Shown here piece after piece: positions 9,032-18,100 of a stretch of DNA of 64,000 bases. Position numbers and translations under genes: made by a program. How positions within the stretch are numbered: the stretch's first letter is position 1; each line of letters begins with the position of its first letter. The DNA lies in contig NZ_CP036261.1 of assembly GCF_007741475.1 (NCBI RefSeq), forward strand, positions 6,015,798 through 6,079,797. Direction: 5' to 3'. A model generated the notes under the pieces. The model had not been told where the DNA came from. It did no database searches and saw only the letters and a program-made list of their open reading frames with translations. The DNA comes from Rosistilla ulvae. Lineage in GTDB: Bacteria > Planctomycetota > Planctomycetia > Pirellulales > Pirellulaceae.

Positions 9032-10168
9032 CTAGCGATTCTCTTCTTGCGGCGACGCTTCGTCGCCGCGCGGCGTCCAGAGTTCGGCGCGAGAGCGATG
9101 CCGTGTGAGATCGATCGTCCATTCGGCGGTGATCAGATCGCCAGATTCTGTTTCGACGCGGCAGTAGACGTCGACGGTATCGCCCAAGGGATACTTCACA
9201 TCCCATTTGATCGGCAGGTGCACGCCATCGGTGGCAGCTGTCGTACGCCAGGCCTCGCGGACCTTTTCCAAATCGAAGTCCCAGCGACCGAGTCGAGCCT
9301 GAGAACCGCTGCGTTTGGGATCCATGATCGCCACCTGCAGCGGAGCGTCGACTTTCAGCTCGCGCCCCTCGGCATCCAAGCCTTTGACGACCAAGTAGAC
9401 TCCCGTCTGTTCGCCATCGGCGCTGAAATCGTGACCGCGCGAGTAGACCGGATCGATCACCAACGAGGCAAGCTCTCGAGGCGTCTCGTCGACAGGACTC
9501 TCCGCCACAGCCAATTCGACCTGCGATCCTGGTTCCAAAGCTTCGGTCAACGACGCGGGCAGGATCACCTGACCGGGGCGCGGCGGCGCGGGGTTGCTGG
9601 CATCGCCCGGAGGCAAAATCTTCCCCGGATCGACCTCTGGTGGAATCAGCATCGAATCGGACGGTGGCCTGAGATCGCCCGGAATAATATCGGGCAATTG
9701 GATGTCGGGGACGTTGTCGTTGCCGGGCAACTGCATTTTCGGCGGCGTCACGTTGGGCTCGCCCAAGTCGACGCGCGGCGTCTTGATCGGACCAAGCGAA
9801 TCTTGGGCGTCGTCGGCCCGATTTTTCGACGCTGCGTCGTCGCGGTCGCCAGCTCGGTCGGCGTCAACTGCGTCGCGGGTCGTGCGATCCGATGGCTTGG
9901 GCCGACGAATCAAACTCTTCGGCGGCGTCGGCTTCGAACGCGCTTCGGCTCGCTTGGCACGCTGCAACTTTTCTCGCAGGACTTTGTTTTCGTAATCGAT
10001 CTGGTACAGCTGGTCCTCGAGAAAACGGACCTCGGCCGCCAGCTTATCGACGTAAACGTCGTTGTGAGCGGCGCTGCGACATCCACCGAGAAACAGCAGC
10101 AACGCCACGCAACATGCCATCGGCACGCTGGTCGTTGAGAGTCGCAAGGAGATGGAAATCGGTTTCAT
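9032..10168 (-). CDS. Planctomycete lipoprotein with coiled coil and proline-rich linker
   Basis: 378 residues, no known family recognised. A signal peptide with lipobox FLGGC predicts a lipoprotein (cleavage near residue 30). A coiled-coil segment at about 40-75 (KLAAEVRFLEDQLYQIDYENKVLREKL) is followed by a basic/acidic low-complexity stretch, a Pro-rich linker at about 125-215, and a C-terminal globular, probably beta-rich domain (ELASLVIDPVYSRGHD; WDFDLEKVREAWR). It probably spans from membrane to a periplasmic partner. Divergent from the ABC-F gene. Confidence 0.6.
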   Translation of the reverse strand: MKPISISLRLSTTSVPMACCVALLLFLGGCRSAAHNDVYVDKLAAEVRFLEDQLYQIDYENKVLREKLQRAKRAEARSKPTPPKSLIRRPKPSDRTTRDAVDADRAGDRDDAASKNRADDAQDSLGPIKTPRVDLGEPNVTPPKMQLPGNDNVPDIQLPDIIPGDLRPPSDSMLIPPEVDPGKILPPGDASNPAPPRPGQVILPASLTEALEPGSQVELAVAESPVDETPRELASLVIDPVYSRGHDFSADGEQTGVYLVVKGLDAEGRELKVDAPLQVAIMDPKRSGSQARLGRWDFDLEKVREAWRTTAATDGVHLPIKWDVKYPLGDTVDVYCRVETESGDLITAEWTIDLTRHRSRAELWTPRGDEASPQEENR

Positions 10169-10406
10169 CGGCGGGCGTTTGCTAGCTGTTGGCGCAGAGA
10201 TTTACTCAGCAATAGATTGTCGATTACCAGAGAAGCGTCATCACGGTCAAGCCAACCCTGGGAAAGTTGACAAATTCGTTCAAGTTCAGCGGCCGATCTG
10301 CCGCCGCGGCACAGGGGGCAGGAGGGCGGGTCGGCGAAAAACGTTCCATCGGCTAATCTTGAGGGCGTCACGTCGACGCAAACGTCCGTTATTCACTAGG
10401 TTCTTC

Positions 10407-12215
10407 ATGGCTCTTATTTCACTGCAAAACATCACCATCGGATTTCGCGGCCCCAGTCTGCTGGACGACGTCAATTGCCAGATCGAAGCCGGCGGGCGGA
10501 TCGGCCTGCTAGGACGCAACGGCGCGGGGAAGTCGACGCTGCTGAAGATGCTCCGCGGCGGAGTCCTCCCCGACCACGGATCGATCATCCTTTCGCCGGG
10601 CACGCGGGTCGCTTACCTGCAGCAAGATGTCCCCTCGGGAACCAGCGAAACGGTTGCCGAAGTGACCGCCAAGGGGCTCGGCGAGGAGTTCCATCTACAG
10701 GAGAACGCGTGGGAGGCGGAGCATCTGGTCGAACAGACTCTGTCGCGGATGGAGTTGGACGGGGAGTCGTTGTTCGAAACGCTGTCGTCGGGCATGAAGC
10801 GCCGCGTCCTGTTGGCTCAAGCTATCGTTTCGAAGCCTCAGTTGCTGCTGTTGGACGAACCGACAAACCATTTGGACATCGAAGCAATCGGTTGGTTGGA
10901 AGGCTTTCTCGCCAAATGGCCCGGGACGCTGATCTTCGTAACGCACGATCGGATGTTCTTGCGGAAAGTGGCGACGCGGATCCTGGAGATCGACCGCGGC
11001 CAGCTTTTCGATTGGTCGTGCGATTACGACACCTTCCTGCGGCGTAAAGAAGAGGCCTTGGCGGCGCAAGAGAAACAGGACGCGCTGTTCGACAAAAAAC
11101 TGGCTCAAGAGGAAGTCTGGATTCGCCAGGGAATCAAGGCCCGGCGGACCCGGAACGAAGGCCGCGTGAGAGCCTTGGAAAAGCTGCGCGAAACGCGATC
11201 GCAGCGCCGTGGCGCGACCGGCACCGTACAGATGCAGGTGCAAGCGGCCGAGCGGAGCGGCAACCTGGTGACCGAAGTCAAAGATGTAAGCTTCGAATAT
11301 CCCGATCGCCCGATCTTGAAGAACTTCTCGACAAGCATCATGCGTGGCGACAAGATCGGGATCATCGGCCCCAACGGCGTCGGCAAGACGACGATGCTGA
11401 AGATCCTGCTGGGACAACTGGAACCGCAATCGGGAACCGTTCGCACGGGAACCAATCTACAGATCGCCTACTTCGACCAACTGCGGGATCAATTGGACGA
11501 AGAGGAAACGATCCAGGAGAACGTCGGTCTGGGGCACACGCAGATCGTGATCAACGGTCGCGAGAAACATATCATCGGCTACCTGCAGGACTTTTTGTTC
11601 AGCCCCGAACGGGCCCGCACCCAGGTGAAATTCCTGTCCGGCGGCGAACGCAATCGCGTCCTGCTGGCGCGGCTGTTCGCCAACCCGGCCAACGTGATCG
11701 TGTTGGATGAACCGACAAACGATCTCGATGCAGAGACGCTGGAGATGCTCGAAGACAAGTTGGTCGGTTACGACGGCACGCTGCTGTTGGTCAGCCACGA
11801 CCGGGCGTTCTTGAACAATGTCGTCACCAGCACGATCGTTTACGAACCCGATGGCGTGAAGGAATACGTCGGCGGATACGACGATTGGCTGGCTCAACGC
11901 GGTCCGCTGCCAACGGCGACGACCGAGAGCAGTTCAGCTGGCGGCAGCAAATCGAAATCGAAGGGGAAGGCGAAAGCCGATCCCGAACCGGCCAAGAAGC
12001 GGCTGAGCTACAAGCAACAGCGCGAACTCGACGGCCTGCCAGCAAAGATCGAGACCTTGGAAGGTCAAATCGCCGAGGTCCATCAGACGATCGCCGACCC
12101 CAGCTTTTATCAGGGGCCGGGAGAGCGGATCGCCCAGGAGCAACGGAAGCTGAAAGACTTGGAACAGAAGCTGGCCGACACCTACGCGCGGTGGGAAGAG
12201 CTGGAGGGGACTTGA
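10407..12215 (+). CDS. ABC-F family ATPase, Uup-like
   Basis: 602 residues with two ABC ATPase domains and no membrane segment. Walker A motifs GRNGAGKST and GPNGVGKTT, signatures LSSGMKRR (slightly degenerate) and LSGGERNR, and Walker B LLLDEPTNHLD and IVLDEPTNDLD. The linker is followed by a Lys-rich stretch and a C-terminal coiled coil (QQRELDGLPAKIETLEGQI) like the Uup C-terminal domain. Uup proteins act on ribosomes and influence branched DNA stability. ATG at 10407 is chosen because the domain begins immediately (MALISLQNITIGF); the open frame further upstream is not family-like. Confidence 0.9.
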   Translation: MALISLQNITIGFRGPSLLDDVNCQIEAGGRIGLLGRNGAGKSTLLKMLRGGVLPDHGSIILSPGTRVAYLQQDVPSGTSETVAEVTAKGLGEEFHLQENAWEAEHLVEQTLSRMELDGESLFETLSSGMKRRVLLAQAIVSKPQLLLLDEPTNHLDIEAIGWLEGFLAKWPGTLIFVTHDRMFLRKVATRILEIDRGQLFDWSCDYDTFLRRKEEALAAQEKQDALFDKKLAQEEVWIRQGIKARRTRNEGRVRALEKLRETRSQRRGATGTVQMQVQAAERSGNLVTEVKDVSFEYPDRPILKNFSTSIMRGDKIGIIGPNGVGKTTMLKILLGQLEPQSGTVRTGTNLQIAYFDQLRDQLDEEETIQENVGLGHTQIVINGREKHIIGYLQDFLFSPERARTQVKFLSGGERNRVLLARLFANPANVIVLDEPTNDLDAETLEMLEDKLVGYDGTLLLVSHDRAFLNNVVTSTIVYEPDGVKEYVGGYDDWLAQRGPLPTATTESSSAGGSKSKSKGKAKADPEPAKKRLSYKQQRELDGLPAKIETLEGQIAEVHQTIADPSFYQGPGERIAQEQRKLKDLEQKLADTYARWEELEGT

Positions 12216-12290
12216 TCGCGGCGGGCGTCCGCAATAGCGGAGGGCAAGTCACGGTTTCAAACCGGCGTGTCAGAGGCATTGGCAACCCGA

Positions 12291-12329
12291 CGCGTCAGCG
12301 AGGGATTCACTCGGCGTCTCGCTGACGCG
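12291..12329. repeat. Inverted repeat, dispersed planctomycete type
   Basis: Perfect 12-bp arms CGCGTCAGCGAG (12291-12302) and CTCGCTGACGCG (12318-12329) with a 15-base loop, in the spacer after the ABC-F gene. No T-run follows, so it is not a standard terminator. The sequence style matches short repeats scattered in Pirellulales intergenic DNA. Confidence 0.65.
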
Positions 12330-12447
12330 CCGGATTACCGCTAATCCCCCGACTCAGACCGCGATTTGCCGCGTGCAAAAGCGACAAACCGCGTGAGCCC
12401 AAACGCAGAATCCAGTACACTGGAACTGGTCTCTTTTCACTGCCCGC

Positions 12448-13194
12448 ATGGCGTCCGCGATGTTCCAGCCCGCACGAGCTCAAGGCGAATCAAGCAATCC
12501 ATTGGTCGTCGTTCACGACGAACCTCAGCCATGCCCTTATATCGCCGGCCGCGAAGCGCGGATGCCGCTGCAGTGGCCGATGGGAACGATGACGCCCGAG
12601 ATGTTGGACCGCTGCTTGGCCGAAGGGTATCGCCGCAGCGGGCCGTTTTTGTATCGCACCCAATGCGAGCGATGTCAGGCTTGCGAATCGACGCGGGTCG
12701 ACATGCAAGACTTCCGCTGGTCGCAATCGTTTCGGCGGATCTTGAACCGCGGGAATCGCGATCTGCGGGTTCGCGTCGCCATCCCCACCGTCGATCCAGC
12801 CCGCGTCGCACTCTTCAACCAACATCGCAGCACCCGCCAGTTGAGCTTGTCCGAACGCGAACTCGAAACGCAAGAATACGCCGGTTTCCTGGTCGAAACG
12901 ATCTGCGATACGCAGGAAATCAGCTTCTGGAAAGAGGATCAATTGGTCGCCATCGCGACCACCGATTTCGGCCGCGACAGCCTGTCATTGGTCTACTGCT
13001 TCTTCGATCCGCAGTTCAGCCGCTACAGCCCGGGAACCTATTCGATCTTGAAGAACTTTGAACTGGCGATGGAATCGAATCGTCGCTGGGTTTACCTGGG
13101 GATGTATGTCGCCAGCAATCCCCACCTGAACTACAAAGCCCGCTTCACGCCACAGCAGCGGCGGCGTGAGGGGGAGTGGGTAACATTCAAATAA
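12448..13194 (+). CDS. bpt: Aminoacyl-tRNA–protein transferase (Ate/Bpt family)
   Basis: 248 residues covering both halves of the arginyl/leucyl-tRNA–protein transferase family, which adds an amino acid to protein N-termini as an N-degron for ClpS/ClpAP. The N-terminal half has CPYIAGREARM and GYRRSGPFLYRTQCERCQAC with the conserved cysteines. The C-terminal GNAT-like half has SLVYCFFDPQFSRYSPGTYS, WVYLGMYV and LNYKARFTPQ. Bacterial members are mainly leucyltransferases (Bpt), which I favour. ATG at 12448; 12460 is an alternative. Confidence 0.88.
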   Translation: MASAMFQPARAQGESSNPLVVVHDEPQPCPYIAGREARMPLQWPMGTMTPEMLDRCLAEGYRRSGPFLYRTQCERCQACESTRVDMQDFRWSQSFRRILNRGNRDLRVRVAIPTVDPARVALFNQHRSTRQLSLSERELETQEYAGFLVETICDTQEISFWKEDQLVAIATTDFGRDSLSLVYCFFDPQFSRYSPGTYSILKNFELAMESNRRWVYLGMYVASNPHLNYKARFTPQQRRREGEWVTFK

Positions 13195-13363
13195 CTTCCG
13201 ACAATTGCTTGCTATTGGCAAGATTCTTACGCACAGTGTGTCGTAGTTCACCGAAATGATTCGGCAAACCGACGATGTTCTAATCTATCGATCGGCATTG
13301 ATTGCGATCGCAGCGAATCGATCATCGCAAAAAACACATCGAAAGAATCGAGGAGTTTTGACT

Positions 13364-13855
13364 ATGCGCAAGCCGCAAATGGGGCGTTGGCTCCCAGGGG
13401 TCGTGATTTGTTTGGGCGTTATGTTGTGGCAAAGCCAAGCGATGGCTGAGATCCGCTGGATCCAATCGGTCGGCCAAGCACAACAGAAATGGAACAACGC
13501 CGGTAAACCGCTGTTGGTCTATGTGACCTCCGAGGCCTGCATCTTCTGTCAAAAACTAGATCACGCAACTTGGATGGACCCCGCGGTAGGCAACTTGGTA
13601 AACCAGCAATTCGTGAAACTGAAGGTCGATGGCCAACGCAATCAGGCAATCGCCCAGCAGTTGAGCGTGAAGGCTTTCCCCGCGGTGATCGTGCTGTCGG
13701 CCGACGGTCGCGTGCTCGGCCGCCGCGATGGTTTTGTCGGACCGACAGCGATGTCGGCATTCCTGCAGACGGTCACGCAATCGAAGGCCCGATCGGAAGA
13801 TTATTTACCGCTCGCCACCGCTCGCAGTCACGGTGGCGACGATTTCGCAAATTGA
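13364..13855 (+). CDS. Periplasmic thioredoxin-fold protein
   Basis: 163 residues. A signal peptide (LPGVVICLGVMLWQSQAMAE) is followed by a thioredoxin fold with active site EACIFCQKLD (CxxC) near residue 49, then the cis-Pro segment KAFPAVIVL. This resembles the C-terminal DsbD/DUF255-like thioredoxins that reduce or isomerise disulfides outside the cytoplasm. ATG at 13364 is preceded by GAGGAG; the longer open frame from 13256 is not needed. The next gene starts 19 bp downstream, so the two are probably co-transcribed. Confidence 0.82.
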   Translation: MRKPQMGRWLPGVVICLGVMLWQSQAMAEIRWIQSVGQAQQKWNNAGKPLLVYVTSEACIFCQKLDHATWMDPAVGNLVNQQFVKLKVDGQRNQAIAQQLSVKAFPAVIVLSADGRVLGRRDGFVGPTAMSAFLQTVTQSKARSEDYLPLATARSHGGDDFAN

Positions 13856-13874
13856 ATGCGCAGGAAACGTGGCC

Positions 13875-14318
13875 ATGAACCGACCGCAAACCCCTTCGGA
13901 CGATTGGCAGCCTTGCCAACCGGGCACGCTGCAACGCTTGGCCGACCAACAGCGCCGAACGCGGCGGGTTGGAACCGTCAAGCGAATCGCTCTGCCAGCC
14001 GCAGCGGTCATGCTGCTGATTTTCGCGGGGATTAGTGCGATGCGGCCGAGGGAACCGCAGCGGTTGCCGCACGGCGGGCTCAGCTGTGCCGAGGTAGCTC
14101 AACAACTTCACGCCTTCGCCGCGAACCAAGTCGACGCGGCGATGGCCCAGAAGATCAGCGATCACATGCTCGATTGCCCTCGCTGCCGCCACAAATTGCA
14201 GGAACTGCAAACGGGGACCGCCGCGCGAACGCCCGCTGGCAACAGGCTTTCCCCCACTCGGCAGGCCCCCATGGGCGAAAGCCCTCGCGACCTGCTGGCG
14301 CTGGCGGACCGTAGATAA
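13875..14318 (+). CDS. Single-pass membrane protein with zinc-finger-like HxxxCxxC motif
   Basis: 147 residues, unidentified. A basic N-terminal segment (RRTRRVGTVKR) precedes one transmembrane helix (ALPAAAVMLLIFAGISAM, about 40-57). The downstream part has LSCAEVAQQLHAF and ISDHMLDCPRCRHKL, an H-x3-C-x2-C arrangement like the zf-HC2 motif of anti-sigma factors. In anti-sigma factors that motif normally lies before the membrane helix; here it lies after it and the positive-inside rule would put it outside. Probably co-transcribed with the thioredoxin gene, so the cysteines may be a redox target rather than a zinc site. Confidence 0.6.
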   Translation: MNRPQTPSDDWQPCQPGTLQRLADQQRRTRRVGTVKRIALPAAAVMLLIFAGISAMRPREPQRLPHGGLSCAEVAQQLHAFAANQVDAAMAQKISDHMLDCPRCRHKLQELQTGTAARTPAGNRLSPTRQAPMGESPRDLLALADRR

Positions 14319-14360
14319 TCATCAAACACGATTTGCTGGGTCGGCATTCGAGCACCAGCG

Positions 14361-14454
14361 GCCGCATCCCCGCCGCATCCCCGCCGCATCCCCGCCGCAT
14401 CCCCGCCGCATCCCCGCCGCATCCCCGCCGCATCCCCGCCGCATCCCCGCCGCA
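14361..14454. repeat. 11-bp tandem repeat (minisatellite)
   Basis: Eight perfect head-to-tail copies of GCCGCATCCCC from 14361 to 14448 plus a partial ninth. Lies just after the zinc-finger-like membrane protein gene. The lack of divergence between copies suggests recent or ongoing slippage. Confidence 0.95.
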
Positions 14455-14794
14455 CCGGTCGCGGCAACCGCTGCGCCGATCTCCTGCGTCAGCCAGAGTT
14501 GCTTGCGTCCCTCTAATATGTCCCTCGCGACAGATGCTTCGAAGCGGTGTCGCCCAGACAAAGCCCCTCACTTCACCAGCCTTATCCAAGCAGCCTGGCG
14601 TTCCAGAGCATCCACCAAGGGGGGCGTCACATCTTCCCTAGACCCCAATAGTGTTCATCCCCTGTTCAATTTTTCATAAAATCTAATCAGAATTTTTACG
14701 TGTCTAATATCGAATTCGTTGGAATTCGCTAAATCTTAAACCAGCCTGAATTTACGTTGATCGATGGGAGCTCAATCGTCCCGTTGGTCGCGGT

Positions 14795-14813
14795 TTGCTA
14801 TCGCTGATAGCAA
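14795..14813. other. Perfect 8-bp hairpin
   Basis: TTGCTATC-GCT-GATAGCAA. A T-rich stretch (CTGCTTTTT) follows after some bases, so it could be a weak terminator for the upstream genes or a regulatory palindrome for nrdJ. Confidence 0.45.
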
Positions 14814-14850
14814 TGCAGTTTCCTGCTTTTTCCGCACTTCAGGTTGTTCG

Positions 14851-14878
14851 TTGACATCGATGGGCCGAACGGTAGGAT
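14851..14878 (+). promoter_or_regulatory. Candidate sigma-70-type promoter for nrdJ
   Basis: TTGACA at 14851-14856 and TAGGAT at 14873-14878 with a 16-base spacer. It would give an nrdJ transcript with a leader of about 255 bases containing the hairpin at 14895 and the junction element at 15059. Based on consensus likeness only. Confidence 0.35.
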
Positions 14879-14894
14879 AAGTGGAGATCAACAT

Positions 14895-14924
14895 GTAGTG
14901 CCCGTCGCAACCGGCGAGCACTAC
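14895..14924 (+). other. Leader hairpin upstream of nrdJ
   Basis: GTAGTGC (14895-14901) pairs with GCACTAC (14918-14924); inside, TCGC pairs with GCGA across AACCG after a CCG bulge. Perfect outer stem of 7 bp. It falls within the putative nrdJ leader transcript or, if transcription starts later, is an operator-like palindrome. Confidence 0.45.
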
Positions 14925-15058
14925 GGGTAGTACCCGGCGATTGCTAGCGATTCTTGTGTTTTTCTAACGGCTGACGTGGATATGAGATCATAACGCAGCC
15001 AACAACACGCTCGCAGACCGGTAATTGATCGACAGCTTTACGACTATTTCTAGATTAC

Positions 15059-15112
15059 GGACTCACCCCTGACGCTGGGAAGCGTGTATCGCAAGATGCT
15101 AGGAGTGAGTCC
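15059..15112 (+). ncRNA. Candidate cis-regulatory RNA, three-way junction upstream of nrdJ
   Basis: P1 pairs GGACTCACCCCT (15059-15070) with AGGAGTGAGTCC (15101-15112), 11 of 12 positions. P2 is ACGCT-GGGA-AGCGT (15072-15085). P3 is GTATC-GCAA-GATGC (15086-15099), including one G-U pair. P2 and P3 abut without unpaired bases and both are capped by GNRA tetraloops; only one base separates each from P1. It ends 30 bases before the nrdJ ATG and just before the GAGGGAG ribosome site. It shows no cobalamin-riboswitch hallmarks that I can see. An nrdJ-associated RNA motif has, to my recollection, been proposed from comparative genomics; I cannot test identity. Confidence 0.6.
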
Positions 15113-15142
15113 CACGGATGAAAACGAGGGAGTTTCTGACCT

Positions 15143-18100
15143 ATGGCAATTGCGCCCACCTGTCCAACCAATGCCACGCAACATGGCATCGATCACGCCC
15201 GCGCTAAGTTTTCCTCCGCTGGACGCAGTAGCGTCGTGGGGTTGAAAATCGATTCGGAGTTCTGCCCAACCGATGTCGACAGTCCGTTCGACACCAGCGA
15301 ATGGGTGCTCCGTAGCGCGGCGATCAAAGATGAAACGGGCACTGCGCTGTTCGAACAACACGACTGCGAAGTTCCCGCTAAATGGAGCCAACTGGCGACC
15401 AACGTCGTCGTCAGCAAGTATTTTTATGGCGACCCGAAGAAGGCCGAACGCGAAACCAGCGTTCGCCAATTGATCCACCGCGTCACCCGCACGATCTCCG
15501 ACTGGGGATTGGCCGATGGCTACTTCGACACCGCCGAAGATGGTGAAAATTTCTATCGCGATCTGACCTGGTTGTGCCTGCACCAACACGGTGCTTTCAA
15601 CAGCCCGGTTTGGTTTAACGTCGGTCTGTACGACCAATACGGCGTGACCGGCGCGAAGTGCAACTGGCACTACGACAAGACACAAGGCCGCGTCGACCAA
15701 CCCGAGAACCCCTACGAATTTCCTCAGGGCTCGGCATGCTTCATCCAGAAGGTTGAAGACAACATGGAAGACATCATGCGTCTGGCGACAAGCGAGGCGA
15801 TGTTGTTCAAGTTTGGCAGCGGCACCGGCACCGACCTATCGAGCATCCGCAGCGAGCGAGAGAACCTGTCGGGCGGCGGCAACCCATCGGGCCCGCTGTC
15901 GTTCATGCGTGTCTACGATCAGATCGCGGCGGTTGTTAAGAGCGGTGGCAAGACGCGTCGCGCCGCGAAGATGCAGTCCTTAAAGGTATGGCATCCCGAT
16001 ATCTTGGAATTCATCGAGTGCAAGTGGAGCGAAGAGCGGAAGGCTCACGCGCTGATCCAACAAGGTTACGACAGCAACTTCAACGGCGAAGCCTATTCGT
16101 CGGTGATGTTCCAAAACGCGAACCTTTCGGTCCGCGTGACCGATGATTACATGAAAGCGGTTCGCGACGGCAAGCGTTGGCAAACGCAGTGGATCAGCGA
16201 AAAAGCGACCGGCACGCCGCCGGAATACGACGCTCGCGAACTGTTGAACAAGATGGCCGAATGCGCATGGCACTGCGGCGATCCTGGCGTTCAATACGAC
16301 ACCACGATCAACACCTGGCACACCTGCCCCAACAGCGGCCGGATCAACGCCAGCAACCCTTGTTCGGAATACATGTTCCTGGACGACACGGCTTGCAACC
16401 TGGCGTCGATCAACCTGATGAAGTTCCGCCGCGCCGACGGCAGCTTCGACGTCGATCGCTTCCACGCCGCCTGCCGCGTCTTCTTCATCGCTCAAGAGAT
16501 CCTTGTCGATCACGCCAGCTATCCAACCGCCGACATCGCGCTGAACAGCCACAACTATCGCCCGTTGGGTCTGGGATATTCGAACCTCGGTTCGTTGGTA
16601 ATGACCAGCGGCCTGCCTTACGATTCCGACGGAGCTCGCGGATTGTGCGGCAGCCTGACCGCACTAATGCACGGATCGGCTAACCTGACAAGCGCCGAGA
16701 TGGCGGGTGTTGTCGGACCGTTTGAAGGCTTTGCCAACAATCGCGAACCGATGCTGAACGTCATGGGGATGCACCGCGATGCCGTCGAAGATATTAACGA
16801 CGAAGGGCCTGAATACCTCAAGGATGCAGCTCGCAACCTGTGGGACAAGGTCATCGAACTGGGCAACCGCTACGGATTCCGCAACGCTCAAGCGACCGTG
16901 CTGGCACCAACCGGAACGATCAGTTTCTTGATGGACTGCGACACCACGGGCGTCGAGCCAGATATCGCGCTTGTCAAATACAAGCAACTGGCTGGCGGCG
17001 GGATGCTGAAGATCGTCAACCGCGGCGTCGAAGGAGCTTTGGAATCGCTCGGTTACGACACGACGCAAGCCAAAGAAATCGTCGCCTACATCGACGAACA
17101 CGACACGATCGAAGGTGCCCCGCATCTTTCCGACGAGCATCTGCCCGTCTTCGATTGTGCGTTTACGCCCGCCGGTGGAACGCGCAGTATCGCTTGGCAA
17201 GCCCACGTGACGATGATGGCTGCGGCTCAACCGTTCCTGTCGGGTGCGATCAGCAAGACGGTCAACATGCCGACCGATTCGACTCCTCAAGATATCGCCG
17301 ACGCGTACTTCTGGGGCTGGGAACTGGGACTTAAAGCGATCGCGATCTATCGCGATGGTTCGAAGCAGAGCCAGCCGCTGAACACCAAGAGCGGTGAGAA
17401 GACCGCGGCGGATGCGGAAGTCAAGGTTGTCGAGAAGGTAGTCTATCGCCCACGCCGCGAACGCTTGGAAGATACCCGCCACAGCTTGACCCACAAGTTC
17501 AACATCGCGGGACACGAAGGCTATATCAACGTCGGCCTATACCCCGACGGTCGCCCTGGCGAAGTCTTCATCACGATGGCGAAAGAGGGATCGACGATCG
17601 GCGGTCTGATGGACAGCTTCGGCACCTCGACTTCGATCGCGCTGCAATACGGCGTTCCGATCGAGGTCTTGGTCAACAAGTTCACTCACACCCGCTTCGA
17701 ACCGATGGGGCATACCAGCAACCCTGACATTCGAATCGCCAAGAGTATCGTCGATTACATCTTCCGTTGGATGGGAATCACCTTCCTGGCCGGATATCGT
17801 GAAGCGACAGTACCGGGTGCGGCGGAGAAGAGCGACAGTGGAGCTTCGATCGAAACGAAGTCGCCCACCAGCGAAGCTGCTTCGAAAGAATCCGGCAACG
17901 GCGAAGAGATGAAGCTCGGCGGCAACGGACCAACGACCGAAACCCACGACACCGCGGCGAAATTCACCGTTGGGAACCTGCCCACCGTGAACATCGACGC
18001 CCTGGAACGGGCTGGTGTTTCGATGCAGATCTCGGCAGACGGGACGGGGGAAAACGGCAAGCCTGGTTCGCGAAGCGATCAATTCGCTCGCTTCCAAAGC

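Larger units (their letters stand above)
14319..15142. other. 824-bp non-coding leader region upstream of nrdJ
   Basis: No credible gene. It contains the 11-bp minisatellite (14361-14454), an AT-rich stretch at about 14655-14760, two hairpins (14795-14813, 14895-14924), a candidate promoter (14851-14878) and the three-way-junction RNA candidate (15059-15112). Apparent ORFs over the minisatellite arise because an 11-bp period leaves all frames open. Confidence 0.7.

Noticed and set aside
14155-14589. Long minus-strand ORFs of Gly/Arg/Asp repeats over the minisatellite
   Set aside because: An 11-bp repeat reads open in every frame; the products are repeat translations without domains.
15059-15112. 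Cobalamin riboswitch or tRNA
   Set aside because: Too short and lacking a recognisable B12 box; three arms rather than a cloverleaf with T-loop sequence.
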